NCBI RefSeq assembly: GCF_000515415.1
Contig: NZ_KI911783.1
Span: forward strand, 908,501-972,500
Source of the DNA: Bradyrhizobium sp. WSM1417
GTDB taxonomy: Bacteria > Pseudomonadota > Alphaproteobacteria > Rhizobiales > Xanthobacteraceae
Reading direction: 5' to 3'
DNA: 64,000 nt
Below are positions 20,083-29,412 of this stretch, piece by piece; the stretch's first letter is position 1, and each line of letters starts with the position of its first letter. Below the pieces are notes generated by a model. It saw nothing but the letters and a program-made list of their open reading frames with translations. It ran no database searches and was not told the DNA's origin. The position numbers and the translations under genes are program-made.

Positions 20083-20718
20083 ATGCATCGCCGAATCACC
20101 GGAAAGCTGGTCATCGCCACCCATAATCCCGGCAAGCTCGCCGAGATGAAGGAGCTGCTCGCGCCTTACGGCATCGAGGCGGTGTCGGCCGGCGAATTAG
20201 GCCTTCCGGAGCCGGAAGAGACCGGAAACGATTTTCGCAGCAACGCCGCGATCAAGGCGATCGCGGCAGCGCAGGCGACGAAGCTGCCGTCTTTCGCCGA
20301 TGATTCCGGCATCGTGGTCGACGCGCTCGACGGCGCGCCCGGCATCTACTCGGCGCGCTGGGCCGGCCCGAACAAGGATTTTGCCGCGGCAATGGCGCAG
20401 ATCGAACGGCTGTTGCAGGAGCGTGGCGCAACGACGCCCGCCAAGCGCAAGGCGCACTTCGTTTCCGCGCTCTGCGTTGCATGGCCCGACGATCATCTCG
20501 AAGAGGTCGAGGCGCGCGTCGACGGCACGCTGGTGTGGCCGCCGCGCGGCACCGCCGGCTTCGGCTACGACCCGATGTTTTTGCCCGACGGCCATAGCCG
20601 CACCTTCGGCGAGATGGAGAGCATCGAGAAGCACGGCCTGCCGCCGCTCGGTCTCGGCCTGTCGCACCGTGCCCGCGCCTTCGTGAAACTGGCGGAGATC
20701 TGCCTTGAGCCGCGCTAG
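20083..20718 (+). CDS. rdgB: dITP/XTP pyrophosphatase (non-canonical purine NTPase)
   Basis: A 211-residue Ham1/RdgB enzyme that hydrolyses dITP, ITP and XTP to monophosphates, keeping deaminated purines out of DNA. Motifs are [18 protein letters not shown] at the N-terminus, [23 protein letters not shown] with the metal-binding Asp residues, and GFGYDPMF with [10 protein letters not shown] at the C-terminal end. The stop codon TAG (20716-20718) is the first triplet of a palindromic repeat, and the hemW reading frame begins 11 bases before that stop. Confidence 0.96.
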   Translation: MHRRITGKLVIATHNPGKLAEMKELLAPYGIEAVSAGELGLPEPEETGNDFRSNAAIKAIAAAQATKLPSFADDSGIVVDALDGAPGIYSARWAGPNKDFAAAMAQIERLLQERGATTPAKRKAHFVSALCVAWPDDHLEEVEARVDGTLVWPPRGTAGFGYDPMFLPDGHSRTFGEMESIEKHGLPPLGLGLSHRARAFVKLAEICLEPR

Positions 20719-21919
20719 AGCGTTTTCGAGCGAAGTGGATACCGGTTCGCGCCAGGAAAACGCGTCAAAACAAGAATCCGAAGCCTTCGGCGTCTACGTG
20801 CACTGGCCGTTCTGCCTGTCGAAGTGCCCCTATTGCGACTTCAACAGCCATGTCCGCCACGCCGCGATCGACGAGGCGCGCTTTGCGTCGGCTTTCGCGC
20901 GCGAGATCGCTGCGACCGCTGAGCGCGCGCCCGGCCGCGAAGTCACCTCGATCTTTCTCGGCGGCGGCACGCCATCCCTGATGCAGCCTGCGACCGTCGG
21001 CGCTGTGCTCGATGCCATCGGCAAGCACTGGAGTGTGGCGAAAGACGTTGAAGTCACGCTGGAGGCAAACCCGACCAGTGTCGAAGCCACGCGCTTTGCC
21101 GGTTATCGCGCCGCCGGCGTCAACCGCGTCTCGCTCGGCGTGCAGGCGCTCGACGATGCCTCGCTGAAGGCGCTCGGCCGCATGCACAGCGCGCGCGAGG
21201 CCCTCGACGCGGTCGCCATCGCGCGCCGCTCGTTCGATCGTTATTCGTTCGACCTGATCTATGCCCGTCCCGACCAGACGCCGGCGATGTGGGCCGATGA
21301 ATTGCGTCTCGCGATCGGCGAGGCGGCCGAGCATCTGTCGCTCTATCAACTAACCATCGAAGAAGGCACGCCGTTCTTCGGCCTGCATCAGGCCGGCAAG
21401 CTGAAAACGCCGGATGAAGCGATCGCACGCGCGCTCTACGACGTCACGCAGGAGACCTGCGACAAGCTCGGCCTGCCCGCCTACGAGATTTCAAATCACG
21501 CGCGGCGCGGCGCCGAGTGCCGGCACAATCTGGTCTACTGGCGCGGCGAGGAATATGCCGGCATCGGCCCCGGCGCCCATGGCCGGCTCGACATCGACGG
21601 AATCAGGCACGCGACCGCCACCGAGAAGCGTCCCGAAGCCTGGCTGATGCGGGTCGAGACCAACGGGCACGGCGTCGTCACCGACGATCTCCTCAACAGC
21701 GAAGAACGCGCCGACGAATTTTTGCTGATGGGCTTGCGCCTTGCCGAGGGCATCGACCCCGAGCGCTACCGCGCGCTGTCAGGCCGCTCGCTCGATCCCA
21801 AGCGCATCACGCTCCTGCGCGAAGAAGGCGCGATCACGGTGGATGCAACCGGACGCCTGCGCGTGACCAGCAGCGGTTTTCCGGTGCTGGACGCAGTGGT
21901 TGCGGATCTCGCGGCGTAG
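20705..21919 (+). CDS. hemW: Radical SAM heme chaperone HemW
   Basis: A protein of up to 404 residues related to coproporphyrinogen dehydrogenase HemN; characterised HemW proteins bind heme and deliver it to respiratory enzymes. [17 protein letters not shown] carries the CX3CX2C cluster motif, [12 protein letters not shown] binds SAM, and [16 protein letters not shown] is typical. The start is uncertain: TTG 20705 gives the longest form, GTG 20735 a form ten residues shorter, and both lie in or beside a palindromic repeat. The family core begins only at about [12 protein letters not shown]. Confidence 0.9.
   Translation: MSRARAFSSEVDTGSRQENASKQESEAFGVYVHWPFCLSKCPYCDFNSHVRHAAIDEARFASAFAREIAATAERAPGREVTSIFLGGGTPSLMQPATVGAVLDAIGKHWSVAKDVEVTLEANPTSVEATRFAGYRAAGVNRVSLGVQALDDASLKALGRMHSAREALDAVAIARRSFDRYSFDLIYARPDQTPAMWADELRLAIGEAAEHLSLYQLTIEEGTPFFGLHQAGKLKTPDEAIARALYDVTQETCDKLGLPAYEISNHARRGAECRHNLVYWRGEEYAGIGPGAHGRLDIDGIRHATATEKRPEAWLMRVETNGHGVVTDDLLNSEERADEFLLMGLRLAEGIDPERYRALSGRSLDPKRITLLREEGAITVDATGRLRVTSSGFPVLDAVVADLAA
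20716..20770. repeat. Palindromic repeat, family G, spanning the rdgB stop and hemW 5' end
   Basis: Begins TAGAGCGTTTTCGAGCGAAG and ends AACGCGTCAAAAC-like. Arms CGTTTTC (20721-20727) and GAAAACG (20756-20762) enclose a second pair GCGAA (20730-20734)/TTCGC (20746-20750). The sequence matches a palindrome type widely scattered in Bradyrhizobium-like genomes. Here it encodes the last stop of rdgB and about 20 N-terminal codons of the hemW frame. Confidence 0.8.
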
Positions 21920-21934
21920 CGAGTTCTACGAAAA

Positions 21935-23188
21935 TTACGCCCCGAAACTCTTCGGCGAGCCCGCGACTGCCACACCACCGCCTGTCGTCACCTTCATCAC
22001 CGCAAGGCCGCGCTCGTTGGTGCCGTCGGCGCGGAAGCGGAACAGCCCGTCGATGCCGGCGAATCCGGAAGGATTGGTGAGCACGTCGGACGAGAAGCGC
22101 GTCGTGCCTTGCGTGCGCGCCAGCGCGGCGACCAGGGCGACGGCGTCATAGGCGAGCGTGGCCGTGCGGATCGGCTCGGCGCCGTATTTGGTGCGATAGC
22201 GGCCGGAGAAGGCGCGGAAGCCGGCCGGGTCGGGCGCGGCGTAGAGGCCGCCTTGCAAGCTTGAGCTGGCATAGACGCGCGGACTGTCCCAAAGGCCGGT
22301 GCCGAGCAGCTGGATATTGCGCAGGTTCGCACCCGCCGCGCTCATCGCATCGGCGACCGAGACGACGGCGTCGCCGTCATCGGCGATGAACAATGCATCG
22401 GCGCTGCCGAGCTGCTGCGCCACGGTCCGGGCCGGCGTGGTGCGATCGGCGCCGTATTTCTCGAACGCGACGATGCGCCCGCCGCGGCGCGGCACCGCCG
22501 CCTTCACCGCGGCCTCGACCACGTTGCCATAGGCATTGTCGGGCACGAGCACGGCGACGGAGCGCTTTCCGATGCTGGCGGAATATTCGACGATGCGGTT
22601 GACGTCGGACTCCGGCAGGAAGCTCAGCAGATAGACACCGCGCCCGGCGATGCTGGAATCGGTCGAGAACGCCATCACCGGGATGCCGCGCGTGCGCGCG
22701 ATCTGCGCCACCGCAGGCACCGACTGCGCGAACAGGGGCCCCAGGATGATCTCGGCGCCCTCATCCACCGCCTGCTGCGCGCTCGCCTGCGCACCCTGCG
22801 GGCTGCCATTGTCGTCCTTGATCAGGAGCTGGATGTTGGGATTCTGGAACTCGGCCAGCGCCATCTCGGCGGCGTTGCGCATCGACTGCGCGGCGAGGCC
22901 CGCATTGCCGGAGGCCGAGAGCGGCAGGATCACGGCAACCTTCACCCCGCCGGTGCCGGCGGTCGTGGCCTGCTGCGGCGGGCCGGCCGGCTGGGCCGGA
23001 GGCGGAGAGGAACTGCTGAAGGGATTCGAGAACTGGCTCAGGCTCTGCTGCACGCCGGCGCAGGCCGACAGCAGCGGCGTGCCGAGCAACAGGCCGAGCG
23101 CGCTCCGCCGGGTCGCCCCCGATATCAGGGACCCCTGAACGGGAGACTCCTCCGAAGAGGAAGATCTGGGATCACGTGGGCCCGTCAT
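21935..23188 (-). CDS. LpoA/YraM-like lipoprotein (penicillin-binding protein activator, periplasmic-binding fold)
   Basis: A 417-residue lipoprotein with an N-terminal charged region (about 1-25), a hydrophobic segment and lipobox LLSAC, then a Pro/Gln linker and a type I periplasmic-binding fold starting VKVAVILPLSASGNAG. Features such as EGAEIILGPLFAQSVPAVAQIARTRGIPVMAFS match the LpoA C-terminal domain and LIV-binding proteins. The neighbours support LpoA: rsmI and yraN, which flank lpoA in E. coli, are encoded divergently next door. In E. coli LpoA activates PBP1a from the outer membrane. The N-terminal TPR domain of enterobacterial LpoA is missing here. Confidence 0.78.
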   Translation of the reverse strand: MTGPRDPRSSSSEESPVQGSLISGATRRSALGLLLGTPLLSACAGVQQSLSQFSNPFSSSSPPPAQPAGPPQQATTAGTGGVKVAVILPLSASGNAGLAAQSMRNAAEMALAEFQNPNIQLLIKDDNGSPQGAQASAQQAVDEGAEIILGPLFAQSVPAVAQIARTRGIPVMAFSTDSSIAGRGVYLLSFLPESDVNRIVEYSASIGKRSVAVLVPDNAYGNVVEAAVKAAVPRRGGRIVAFEKYGADRTTPARTVAQQLGSADALFIADDGDAVVSVADAMSAAGANLRNIQLLGTGLWDSPRVYASSSLQGGLYAAPDPAGFRAFSGRYRTKYGAEPIRTATLAYDAVALVAALARTQGTTRFSSDVLTNPSGFAGIDGLFRFRADGTNERGLAVMKVTTGGGVAVAGSPKSFGA

Positions 23189-23533
23189 GACAGTTTCTCT
23201 TCTGATCGACCGTCGCCAGCCGCTCACGATATTCTTTCCACGACACCGGCCATGGATTCAGGCATATTGTCGGCAAATAGTTAACTCAAACAAAAGGATA
23301 ATGCCCGCTTAACGCGGCTTCCTCTCAAGTTCTGGCTAGCTGTCCGCCGTCCGTCACCCAGCATCAAGGCGGCGTTTCCGCCGCGAATATGGCGCTGACG
23401 CTTCATTCCCTGGGGAATGTGATGCCGAATGGATCACATTCCAGTCCTTCCTCGCCCCTTGCCTTGCCCAGGCACGATCTTTTTCCGGGGACCGGTTCCC
23501 AGTCCCGGGGATCATGCCTAAGTTCGTCTGATT
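23189..23533. other. Divergent intergenic region between the LpoA-like gene and rsmI
   Basis: A 345-base gap containing promoters for both directions and the inverted repeat GGAATGTGAT-N9-ATCACATTCC at 23414-23442. An AT-richer tract (23270-23300, AAATAGTTAACTCAAAC) lies on the lipoprotein side. No small gene is supported. Confidence 0.55.
23414..23442. repeat. Perfect 10-base inverted repeat with 9-base spacer
   Basis: GGAATGTGAT at 23414-23423 and ATCACATTCC at 23433-23442. It could be a regulator operator or a fragment of a dispersed palindrome; it lies about 90 bases upstream of rsmI. Confidence 0.6.
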
Positions 23534-24484
23534 ATGCGCGCAAAGCCGTCCCCGATAAATACACCCGAGACGACGGAGCCCGCCTCGCGCGGTTTCTCCA
23601 TCGACGTCCATCGGCTTGTCGCGCCGAAGGCCGCGCCTGGCCTGCACCTGGTCGCGACCCCCATCGGCAATCTCGGTGACATCACGCTGCGGGCGCTGCA
23701 GACCCTCGCCGGGGTCGATGTCATCGCCTGCGAGGACACCCGCATCACGCGGCGTCTGACCGAGCGCTACGACATCTCCGCGCAGCTCAAGCAGTATCAC
23801 GAGCACAATGCGGAAGCGGCCCGTCCAAAAATCCTGGAGCGGCTTTCGCAGGGCGGCTCGATCGCGCTGGTGTCGGACGCCGGCACGCCGCTGATCTCGG
23901 ACCCCGGCTACAAGCTGGTACGCGAGGTCTGCGCCGCCGGCCACGCGGTCTACGCGCTGCCCGGCCCGTCCTCGGTGCTGGCGGCGCTGTCGGTCGCAGC
24001 GCTGCCGACCGACCGCTTCTTCTTTGAAGGCTTTCTGCCGGCGAAATCGGCCGCGCGGAAGTCGCGCCTGGCCGAGCTTGCGCGCATCGATGCGACGCTG
24101 GTGATGTTCGATTCCGGCAATCGCGTGCAGGACACGCTCGCCGAGCTCGCCGAGATCATGGGGACCCGCGAAGCCGCGATCTGCCGCGAGCTGACGAAAC
24201 TGCACGAGCAGATTTCGCGCGCTACGCTGCATGAACTGGCGCGCGACGCCGACACGCTAGAGACGCGCGGCGAATTCGTGCTGGTGATCGCTCCGCCTGC
24301 GGCGGATGCCGAGATGCTGACATCGGACGCGCTCGACGACCTCCTGCGCGAGCAGCTCGCCGCGAACAGCGTCAAGGACGCGGTGGCGCATGCGGTCGCG
24401 CTCTCGGGCCGGCCGCGCCGCGAAGTCTATGCCCGCGCGCTCGAGCTTGCCAAAGATCTGCGGGGCGGCGATGGCGAAGACTGA
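23534..24484 (+). CDS. rsmI: 16S rRNA (cytidine(1402)-2'-O)-methyltransferase
   Basis: A 316-residue SAM-dependent enzyme that 2'-O-methylates C1402 in the ribosomal P site. The tetrapyrrole-methylase-type motifs [52 protein letters not shown] and [14 protein letters not shown] are all present (about residues 37-160). An N-terminal extension of about 35 residues precedes the family core, and a better start may lie further in. Its end overlaps yraN by 14 bases, so both are in one transcript. Confidence 0.95.
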   Translation: MRAKPSPINTPETTEPASRGFSIDVHRLVAPKAAPGLHLVATPIGNLGDITLRALQTLAGVDVIACEDTRITRRLTERYDISAQLKQYHEHNAEAARPKILERLSQGGSIALVSDAGTPLISDPGYKLVREVCAAGHAVYALPGPSSVLAALSVAALPTDRFFFEGFLPAKSAARKSRLAELARIDATLVMFDSGNRVQDTLAELAEIMGTREAAICRELTKLHEQISRATLHELARDADTLETRGEFVLVIAPPAADAEMLTSDALDDLLREQLAANSVKDAVAHAVALSGRPRREVYARALELAKDLRGGDGED

Positions 24485-24872
24485 GACCCCGGCGGAACCG
24501 AAAATCGCCTCGCCCGAGCGCATCGCCGCCTTTCGCACCGGCATCTCCGCGGAAAGCCGCGCCGCGGCCTATCTCATGGCCAAGGGCTACCGCATCCTCG
24601 CCAAGCGCTTCCGCACGCCGCATGGCGAGATCGACATCGTGGCGCGCCGCCGCAATCTGATCGCCTTCGTCGAGGTCAAGGCGCGCGCGACCCTGGACGA
24701 CGCCGCCTTCGCGGTGACGCCGCGCCAGCAGCAGCGCATCATCGATGCCGCGCAAGGCTGGCTCGTTGCGCATCCCGAGCATGCGGAATTCGAAATGCGA
24801 TTCGATGCCATGCTGATTGCGCCGCGGTCACTTCCACGCCATGTGTTGGCGGCATTCGACGCCTCGACCTGA
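24471..24872 (+). CDS. YraN family protein (UPF0102, nuclease-like fold)
   Basis: A 133-residue protein with [30 protein letters not shown] followed by [11 protein letters not shown]. The E, D and E-x-K residues are those of a PD-(D/E)XK nuclease-type site. UPF0102 proteins are found near rsmI and lpoA in many proteobacteria and may take part in DNA processing, but the role is unproven. The start overlaps the end of rsmI (ATG 24471, rsmI stop 24484). gshB begins 10 bases after its stop. Confidence 0.9.
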   Translation: MAKTETPAEPKIASPERIAAFRTGISAESRAAAYLMAKGYRILAKRFRTPHGEIDIVARRRNLIAFVEVKARATLDDAAFAVTPRQQQRIIDAAQGWLVAHPEHAEFEMRFDAMLIAPRSLPRHVLAAFDAST

Positions 24873-24882
24873 AAGGCAGACC

Positions 24883-25827
24883 ATGAAACTGAACGTCGCC
24901 GTCCAGATGGACCCCATCGCCCGCATCAACATCAAGGGCGATTCCACTTTTGCGCTGCTCCTGGAGGCGCAGAAGCGCGGCCACGGCCTGTCCTATTACA
25001 CGCCCGACAAGCTCTCGATGGTCGGCGAGGAGATCGTCGCTCCCGTCCAGCTGCTCACCGTGCGCGACGAACCCGGCAACCATTTCACCCTGGGCGAACC
25101 CAGGCGCGAGGCGCTCAACGGCTTCGACGTGGTGCTGCTGCGCCAGGATCCGCCGTTCGACCTCGCCTATATCACCTCGACGCACCTTCTCGAACGCATC
25201 CATCCGAAGGCGCTCGTCGTCAACGATCCCGCCTCCGTGCGCAACGCGCCGGAGAAGCTGTTCGTGATGAACTTCCCGCAGCTGATGCCGCCGACGCTGA
25301 TCTCGCGCGACCTCGACGAGATCAACGCGTTTCGCGACAGGCACGGCGCCGTCGTCATGAAGCCGCTGCACGGCCATGGCGGCGCGGCGGTGTTCCGCGT
25401 GATGCCGCAGGACATGAATTTCGGCTCGCTGTTCGACATGTTCTCGGTGACATTCAAGGAAGCCTGGGTGATCCAGCAGTTCATCCCCGAGGTAAAGCAC
25501 GGCGACAAGCGCATCATCCTGATCAACGGCGAGTTCGCCGGCGCGGTGAATCGCGTCCCGGCCGCCGACGACCTCCGCTCCAACATGGTGCGCGGCGGCG
25601 CAGCGCAGGAGACCGAGCTCACCCCGCGCGAGCGCGAGATCTGCGCCACCGTCGGCCCGGCGCTGCGCGAGCGCGGGCTGTTGTTCGTCGGCATCGACGT
25701 CATCAACGGCAATCTCACCGAGATCAACGTAACCTCGCCAACCGGCATCCGCGCCATCGCGCGGCTCGGCGGACCGGACGTTGCCGCAAAGCTCTGGGAC
25801 GTGATCGAGCAGAAGCGGGCGAAGTAG
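24883..25827 (+). CDS. gshB: Glutathione synthetase
   Basis: A 314-residue ATP-grasp ligase joining gamma-glutamylcysteine and glycine. N-terminal [30 protein letters not shown], the [19 protein letters not shown] segment, [16 protein letters not shown] (ATP-binding loop) and [27 protein letters not shown] (metal-binding Asp/Glu/Asn) are all present. Length is typical of E. coli GshB. It ends the rsmI-yraN-gshB series; a family A repeat follows 25 bases after the stop. Confidence 0.97.
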   Translation: MKLNVAVQMDPIARINIKGDSTFALLLEAQKRGHGLSYYTPDKLSMVGEEIVAPVQLLTVRDEPGNHFTLGEPRREALNGFDVVLLRQDPPFDLAYITSTHLLERIHPKALVVNDPASVRNAPEKLFVMNFPQLMPPTLISRDLDEINAFRDRHGAVVMKPLHGHGGAAVFRVMPQDMNFGSLFDMFSVTFKEAWVIQQFIPEVKHGDKRIILINGEFAGAVNRVPAADDLRSNMVRGGAAQETELTPREREICATVGPALRERGLLFVGIDVINGNLTEINVTSPTGIRAIARLGGPDVAAKLWDVIEQKRAK

Positions 25828-25851
25828 GCATCGGTCCGTAGCCTCCTCAAT

Positions 25852-25972
25852 GTCGTCCTGGCGAAAGCCAGGACCCATTACCCCGGCTGCCGGTTTGACG
25901 AACATCGAAACGATCACCTCCTTAACAATTCATCGCGGTGGTAATGGGTCCCCTGGCTTTCGCCAGGACGAC
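25852..25972. repeat. Palindromic repeat, family A, second copy
   Basis: Left arm GTCGTCCTGGCGAAAGCC into CCCATTACC; right arm GGTAATGGGTCCC into GCCAGGACGAC. The middle (about 60 bases) is unrelated to the middle of the 7409 copy, so only the arms are conserved. It follows gshB. Confidence 0.85.
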
Positions 25973-26277
25973 AGCGGTGATGTGGCGCGTTGTTTCCATC
26001 TCACTGCATGCCGGCACCAAGCATCACCTCACACATCACTAACCACCCCTTCACCATGACGCGGCGCGCATCATTCGAACGCACGGGCCGCGACTGCGTG
26101 AAACTACGGGGCCAGTGGCCGACCGGCTAACGCGACGTTCACCATCTGCCGAAAGAGCACAGCGCGGCTGTCGATCGCATTCGGCCTCGCAACACCGCTT
26201 ATACTTTTACTGCCTACTCATCGACACGGGGAACCCGCCAGGTGCGGTTCGAGTGCCCCGCGTAAGAGTAGAAGCGT
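25973..26277. other. Intergenic region upstream of the cpa genes
   Basis: About 305 bases between the family A repeat and cpaB, lower in GC than the flanks around 26200-26225 (ACCGCTTATACTTTTACTGC). This is the likely promoter region of the cpaBCDE unit. No pilin-like small gene was found in it on either strand. Confidence 0.5.
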
Positions 26278-27081
26278 ATGAACACCGCACGCATTGTCGT
26301 TCTCGTCATCGCGCTGGGCGCCGGCGGCGTCGCTGCGTATCTGGCGAGCGGCTATGACAACAAGCCCGCGCCCGTTCTCCCCGTCGCCGAAAAGCTGCCG
26401 ACGGTCGAGGTCCTGGTCGCCAAGAACGACATCCAGCTCGGTCAAGCCGTGAAGCCCGAGGACCTGCAATGGCAGGTCTGGCCGGCGGCGACCGCGAGCA
26501 GCGCCTTCATCCGCCGCGACAACAGGCCCGAGGCGCAGATCCAGATCGCAGGCTCGATCGCACGCGTGCCGTTGATGCAGGGCGAGCCGATCCGCGAGCA
26601 GAAGCTGGTCAAGGCCGACGGCTCCGGCTTCATGGCCGCGATCCTGCCGTCTGGCATGCGCGCCGTCTCCACGGAGATTTCAGCCGAGACTGCCGCCGGC
26701 GGCTTCATCCTGCCGAATGACCGCGTCGACATCGTGCTGACCCGCCGCCTGAAGAATCCTGACGGGGCCGCCGGTAACGACCTCATCCTGTCCGAGGCGA
26801 TCCTGACCAATATCCGCGTGCTCGCGATCGACCAGGCGCCGAAGGAAAAGGACGGCCAGAACGCCGTCGTCGGCAGGACCGTCACGCTCGAGCTCAAGCC
26901 CGACCAGGTCGCCACGCTATCGGCAGCGCGCCAGGGCGGCACGCTGACACTCGCGCTGCGCAGCATCGTCGATGCCAACTCGATCGACAGCACGCCCGAG
27001 GACCAGGCGAGCAAGCGGTCCGGCGGGGTCAACGTGATCCGCTACGGCGTGCAGGCGCGGCAACTGACGTCACAGAAGTGA
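26278..27081 (+). CDS. cpaB: Flp pilus assembly protein CpaB (RcpC)
   Basis: A 267-residue protein with an N-terminal membrane anchor (ARIVVLVIALGAGGVAAYLASG) followed by an SAF domain (VEVLVAKNDIQLGQAVKPEDLQWQVWP, about 42-68) and the RcpC-type domain (GMRAVSTEISAETAAGGFILPNDRVDIVLTRRL). CpaB/RcpC is an inner-membrane/periplasmic part of Tad (Flp) pilus machines, thought to help gate or anchor the secretin. It is followed 7 bases later by the secretin gene, beginning the cpaBCDE unit. Confidence 0.92.
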   Translation: MNTARIVVLVIALGAGGVAAYLASGYDNKPAPVLPVAEKLPTVEVLVAKNDIQLGQAVKPEDLQWQVWPAATASSAFIRRDNRPEAQIQIAGSIARVPLMQGEPIREQKLVKADGSGFMAAILPSGMRAVSTEISAETAAGGFILPNDRVDIVLTRRLKNPDGAAGNDLILSEAILTNIRVLAIDQAPKEKDGQNAVVGRTVTLELKPDQVATLSAARQGGTLTLALRSIVDANSIDSTPEDQASKRSGGVNVIRYGVQARQLTSQK

Positions 27082-27088
27082 TGGGGAT

Positions 27089-28609
27089 ATGATGAACTTT
27101 GGGGATGATCGGACGGGCATGCGCATTCGGGGGAATCGCGCGCGCTCGGTCTGGACGGGGACGATGCTGATCCTGGGGCTGCTCGCAGCCCCCGATGTCG
27201 TTAGCGCCGCAGATGCGCCGGTCGGCGACCAGGCGCCGATGCAGGCAGCGGATCTCGATGTGTCGCCGGTCGGGACGATCGCACCGGCGAAGACGCGCTT
27301 CCTGTCGCTCGGCGTCGGCAAGTCCGCTGTGATCGACCTGCCGCGGGACGTCAAGGACGTGCTGGTCGCCGATCCCAAGATTGCCAATGCGGTGATCCGC
27401 TCGGCCCAACGCGCCTATATCATCGGCGGACAGGTCGGCCAGACCAACGTCGTGTTCTTCGCCGCCGACGGCCAGCAGGTCGCCGCCTACGACATCGCGG
27501 TGAAGCGCGATCTCAACGGCATGCGCACGGCGCTGCGTCAGTCGCTGCCGGGCGTGCAGATCGAGGGCGTCGGCGACAGCGTGATGCTCACCGGCTCGGT
27601 GTCGAGCCCGGTCGAGGCCCAGCAGGCCGGCGACGTCGCCGCCAAACTAGTCGGCGGCTCCGAGAAGGTGGTCAACAACATCGTCGTGCGCGGCCGCGAC
27701 CAGGTGATGCTCAAGGTCGTCGTCGGCGAAGTGCGCCGCGATATCGTCAAGCAGTTGGGCGTCGATCTCAGCGCCAGCCTGAATGCCGGCACCGCGGTGG
27801 TGAACTTCAACAATTCCAACCCGTTCTCAGTCAGCGGCGGACCGATCGTCAGCAACAACGGATTAGGTGTCGCCGGGCTCACCAAGGGCTTCGCGACCGT
27901 CAGCGCCACGATGCGCGCGATGGAAAGTGCCGGTGTCATGCGCACGCTCGCCGAGCCGAGCCTGACCGCGATCTCCGGCGAATCCGCCACCTTCATCGCC
28001 GGCGGCGAATTCCCCATTCCGTCGGGCTATGCCTGCGATCCCGTCACCCACGTTTGCACCACCCAGATCACCTACAAGAAGTTCGGCATCTCCCTGAACT
28101 TTACCCCGGTCGTATTGAGCGAGGGCCGGATCAGCCTGCGCGTGATGACCGAGGTATCCGAGCTGTCGAACCAGAGCGCCATCACAGTCACCCAGGCGCT
28201 GTCCTCGAACTCGACCAACTCGATCACCATCCCCTCGATCCAGACCCGCCGCGCCGAAACGACGCTGGAAATTCCCTCGGGCGGCTCGATGGCGATGGCC
28301 GGCCTGATCCAGCAGCAGACCAAACAGGCGATCAACGGCCTTCCCGGCGTCGACCAGGTGCCGATCATCGGCGCACTGTTTCGCAGCCAGGACTTCGTCA
28401 ACAACGAGACCGAGCTGATGGTGATCGTGACGCCCTATGTGGTGCGCGCGGTGGCCCAGAAGGAGCTGTCCCGGCCCGACGACGGCTTCGCGCCGGCCTC
28501 TGACGCCCAGACCGCGCTGCTCGGCCGCATGAACCGCCTCTATGGCATCGCGCGCCGCGTCGATCCGATCGCGGGTGCGCCCGGTGATTTCGGCTTCATC
28601 ATCGACTGA
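27089..28609 (+). CDS. cpaC: Flp pilus secretin CpaC (RcpA)
   Basis: A 506-residue outer-membrane secretin precursor. A hydrophobic segment ending VVSAADA (about residues 25-45) suggests signal cleavage. The N-terminal pilus-assembly domain has VIDLPRDVKDVLVADPKIANAVIRS, and a BON-like/N1 domain follows. The secretin core shows MLKVVVGEVRRDIVKQLGVDL and the C-terminal signature GLPGVDQVPIIGALFRS followed by ETELMVIVTPYVV. It forms the channel through which the pilus leaves the cell. Its end is directly adjacent to the cpaD frame. Confidence 0.94.
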   Translation: MMNFGDDRTGMRIRGNRARSVWTGTMLILGLLAAPDVVSAADAPVGDQAPMQAADLDVSPVGTIAPAKTRFLSLGVGKSAVIDLPRDVKDVLVADPKIANAVIRSAQRAYIIGGQVGQTNVVFFAADGQQVAAYDIAVKRDLNGMRTALRQSLPGVQIEGVGDSVMLTGSVSSPVEAQQAGDVAAKLVGGSEKVVNNIVVRGRDQVMLKVVVGEVRRDIVKQLGVDLSASLNAGTAVVNFNNSNPFSVSGGPIVSNNGLGVAGLTKGFATVSATMRAMESAGVMRTLAEPSLTAISGESATFIAGGEFPIPSGYACDPVTHVCTTQITYKKFGISLNFTPVVLSEGRISLRVMTEVSELSNQSAITVTQALSSNSTNSITIPSIQTRRAETTLEIPSGGSMAMAGLIQQQTKQAINGLPGVDQVPIIGALFRSQDFVNNETELMVIVTPYVVRAVAQKELSRPDDGFAPASDAQTALLGRMNRLYGIARRVDPIAGAPGDFGFIID

Positions 28610-28677
28610 TGACGAACGGACGGCTTGGGGAATGGGGCAAGAGACGGGCAAGAGACGGGGCACGAGGGGATGAAGCG

Positions 28678-29412
28678 ATGACGAAGACCATGGCCGATCG
28701 ACGTCGCAAGTTGGGCGTCGCGCTGGCACTGACGGGGCTCTCCGTCATGCTGGGCGCCTGCAACACCACCGGCGAGGTCGTCACCCAGACGGTGCCGACC
28801 GACTATCGCCAGCGTCACCCGATCGCGGTCGAGGAAGCCAAGAAGTCGATCGTCATCTTCGTCGGCAAGGCTCGCGGCGGCCTCTCGGCCGCGCAGCACG
28901 CGGACGTCGCCGGCATCGCCCGGGACTGGGTGCGCGAAGGCACCGGCTCGATCGTTGTTGACGTCCCTGTCAACGCCGCGAATTCGCGCGCGGCGGCAGC
29001 GACCTATCACGAGATCCGTTCCGTGCTCGCCTCCGGCGGCGTACCCGCGCGTGCCATCGTCCAGCATCCCTATCGGCCCGAGGATCCCGGGCTGCTGCCC
29101 ACCATCCGTCTGAGCTATTCCCGGATCGCCGCGGTCGCGGGCCCCTGCGGGCTGTGGCCGGAAGATCTCGGCCCCTCCATCCTCGACCCCGGCTACAACG
29201 AGAACCGGCCCTATTTCAATCTGGGCTGCGCCAGCCAGCGCAACCTCGCGGCCATGATCGACAATCCCGCCGACCTCGAGCAGCCGCGATCCGAGACGCC
29301 GGCCTATAACGCACGGCGTGACGTGGCCTTCGAGCGCTATCGCAAGGGCACGCCGGTCGCGACCACGAATCCAGACGCCGACAAGGCCAAACTCAGCGAC
29401 ACAGGCAGATGA
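28678..29412 (+). CDS. cpaD: Pilus assembly lipoprotein CpaD
   Basis: A 244-residue lipoprotein. The N-terminus (MTKTMADRRRKLGVALALTGLSVMLGAC) carries a lipobox ending LGAC. The mature part has TDYRQRHPIAVEEAKKSIVIFVG and FNLGCASQRNLAAMIDNPADLEQPR, typical of CpaD, which supports the secretin in the outer membrane. Start ATG 28678 is chosen. An upstream frame beginning at 28609 would place an 11-base tandem duplication (28635-28656) in the coding region. The stop overlaps the cpaE start as ATGA. Confidence 0.9.
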   Translation: MTKTMADRRRKLGVALALTGLSVMLGACNTTGEVVTQTVPTDYRQRHPIAVEEAKKSIVIFVGKARGGLSAAQHADVAGIARDWVREGTGSIVVDVPVNAANSRAAAATYHEIRSVLASGGVPARAIVQHPYRPEDPGLLPTIRLSYSRIAAVAGPCGLWPEDLGPSILDPGYNENRPYFNLGCASQRNLAAMIDNPADLEQPRSETPAYNARRDVAFERYRKGTPVATTNPDADKAKLSDTGR

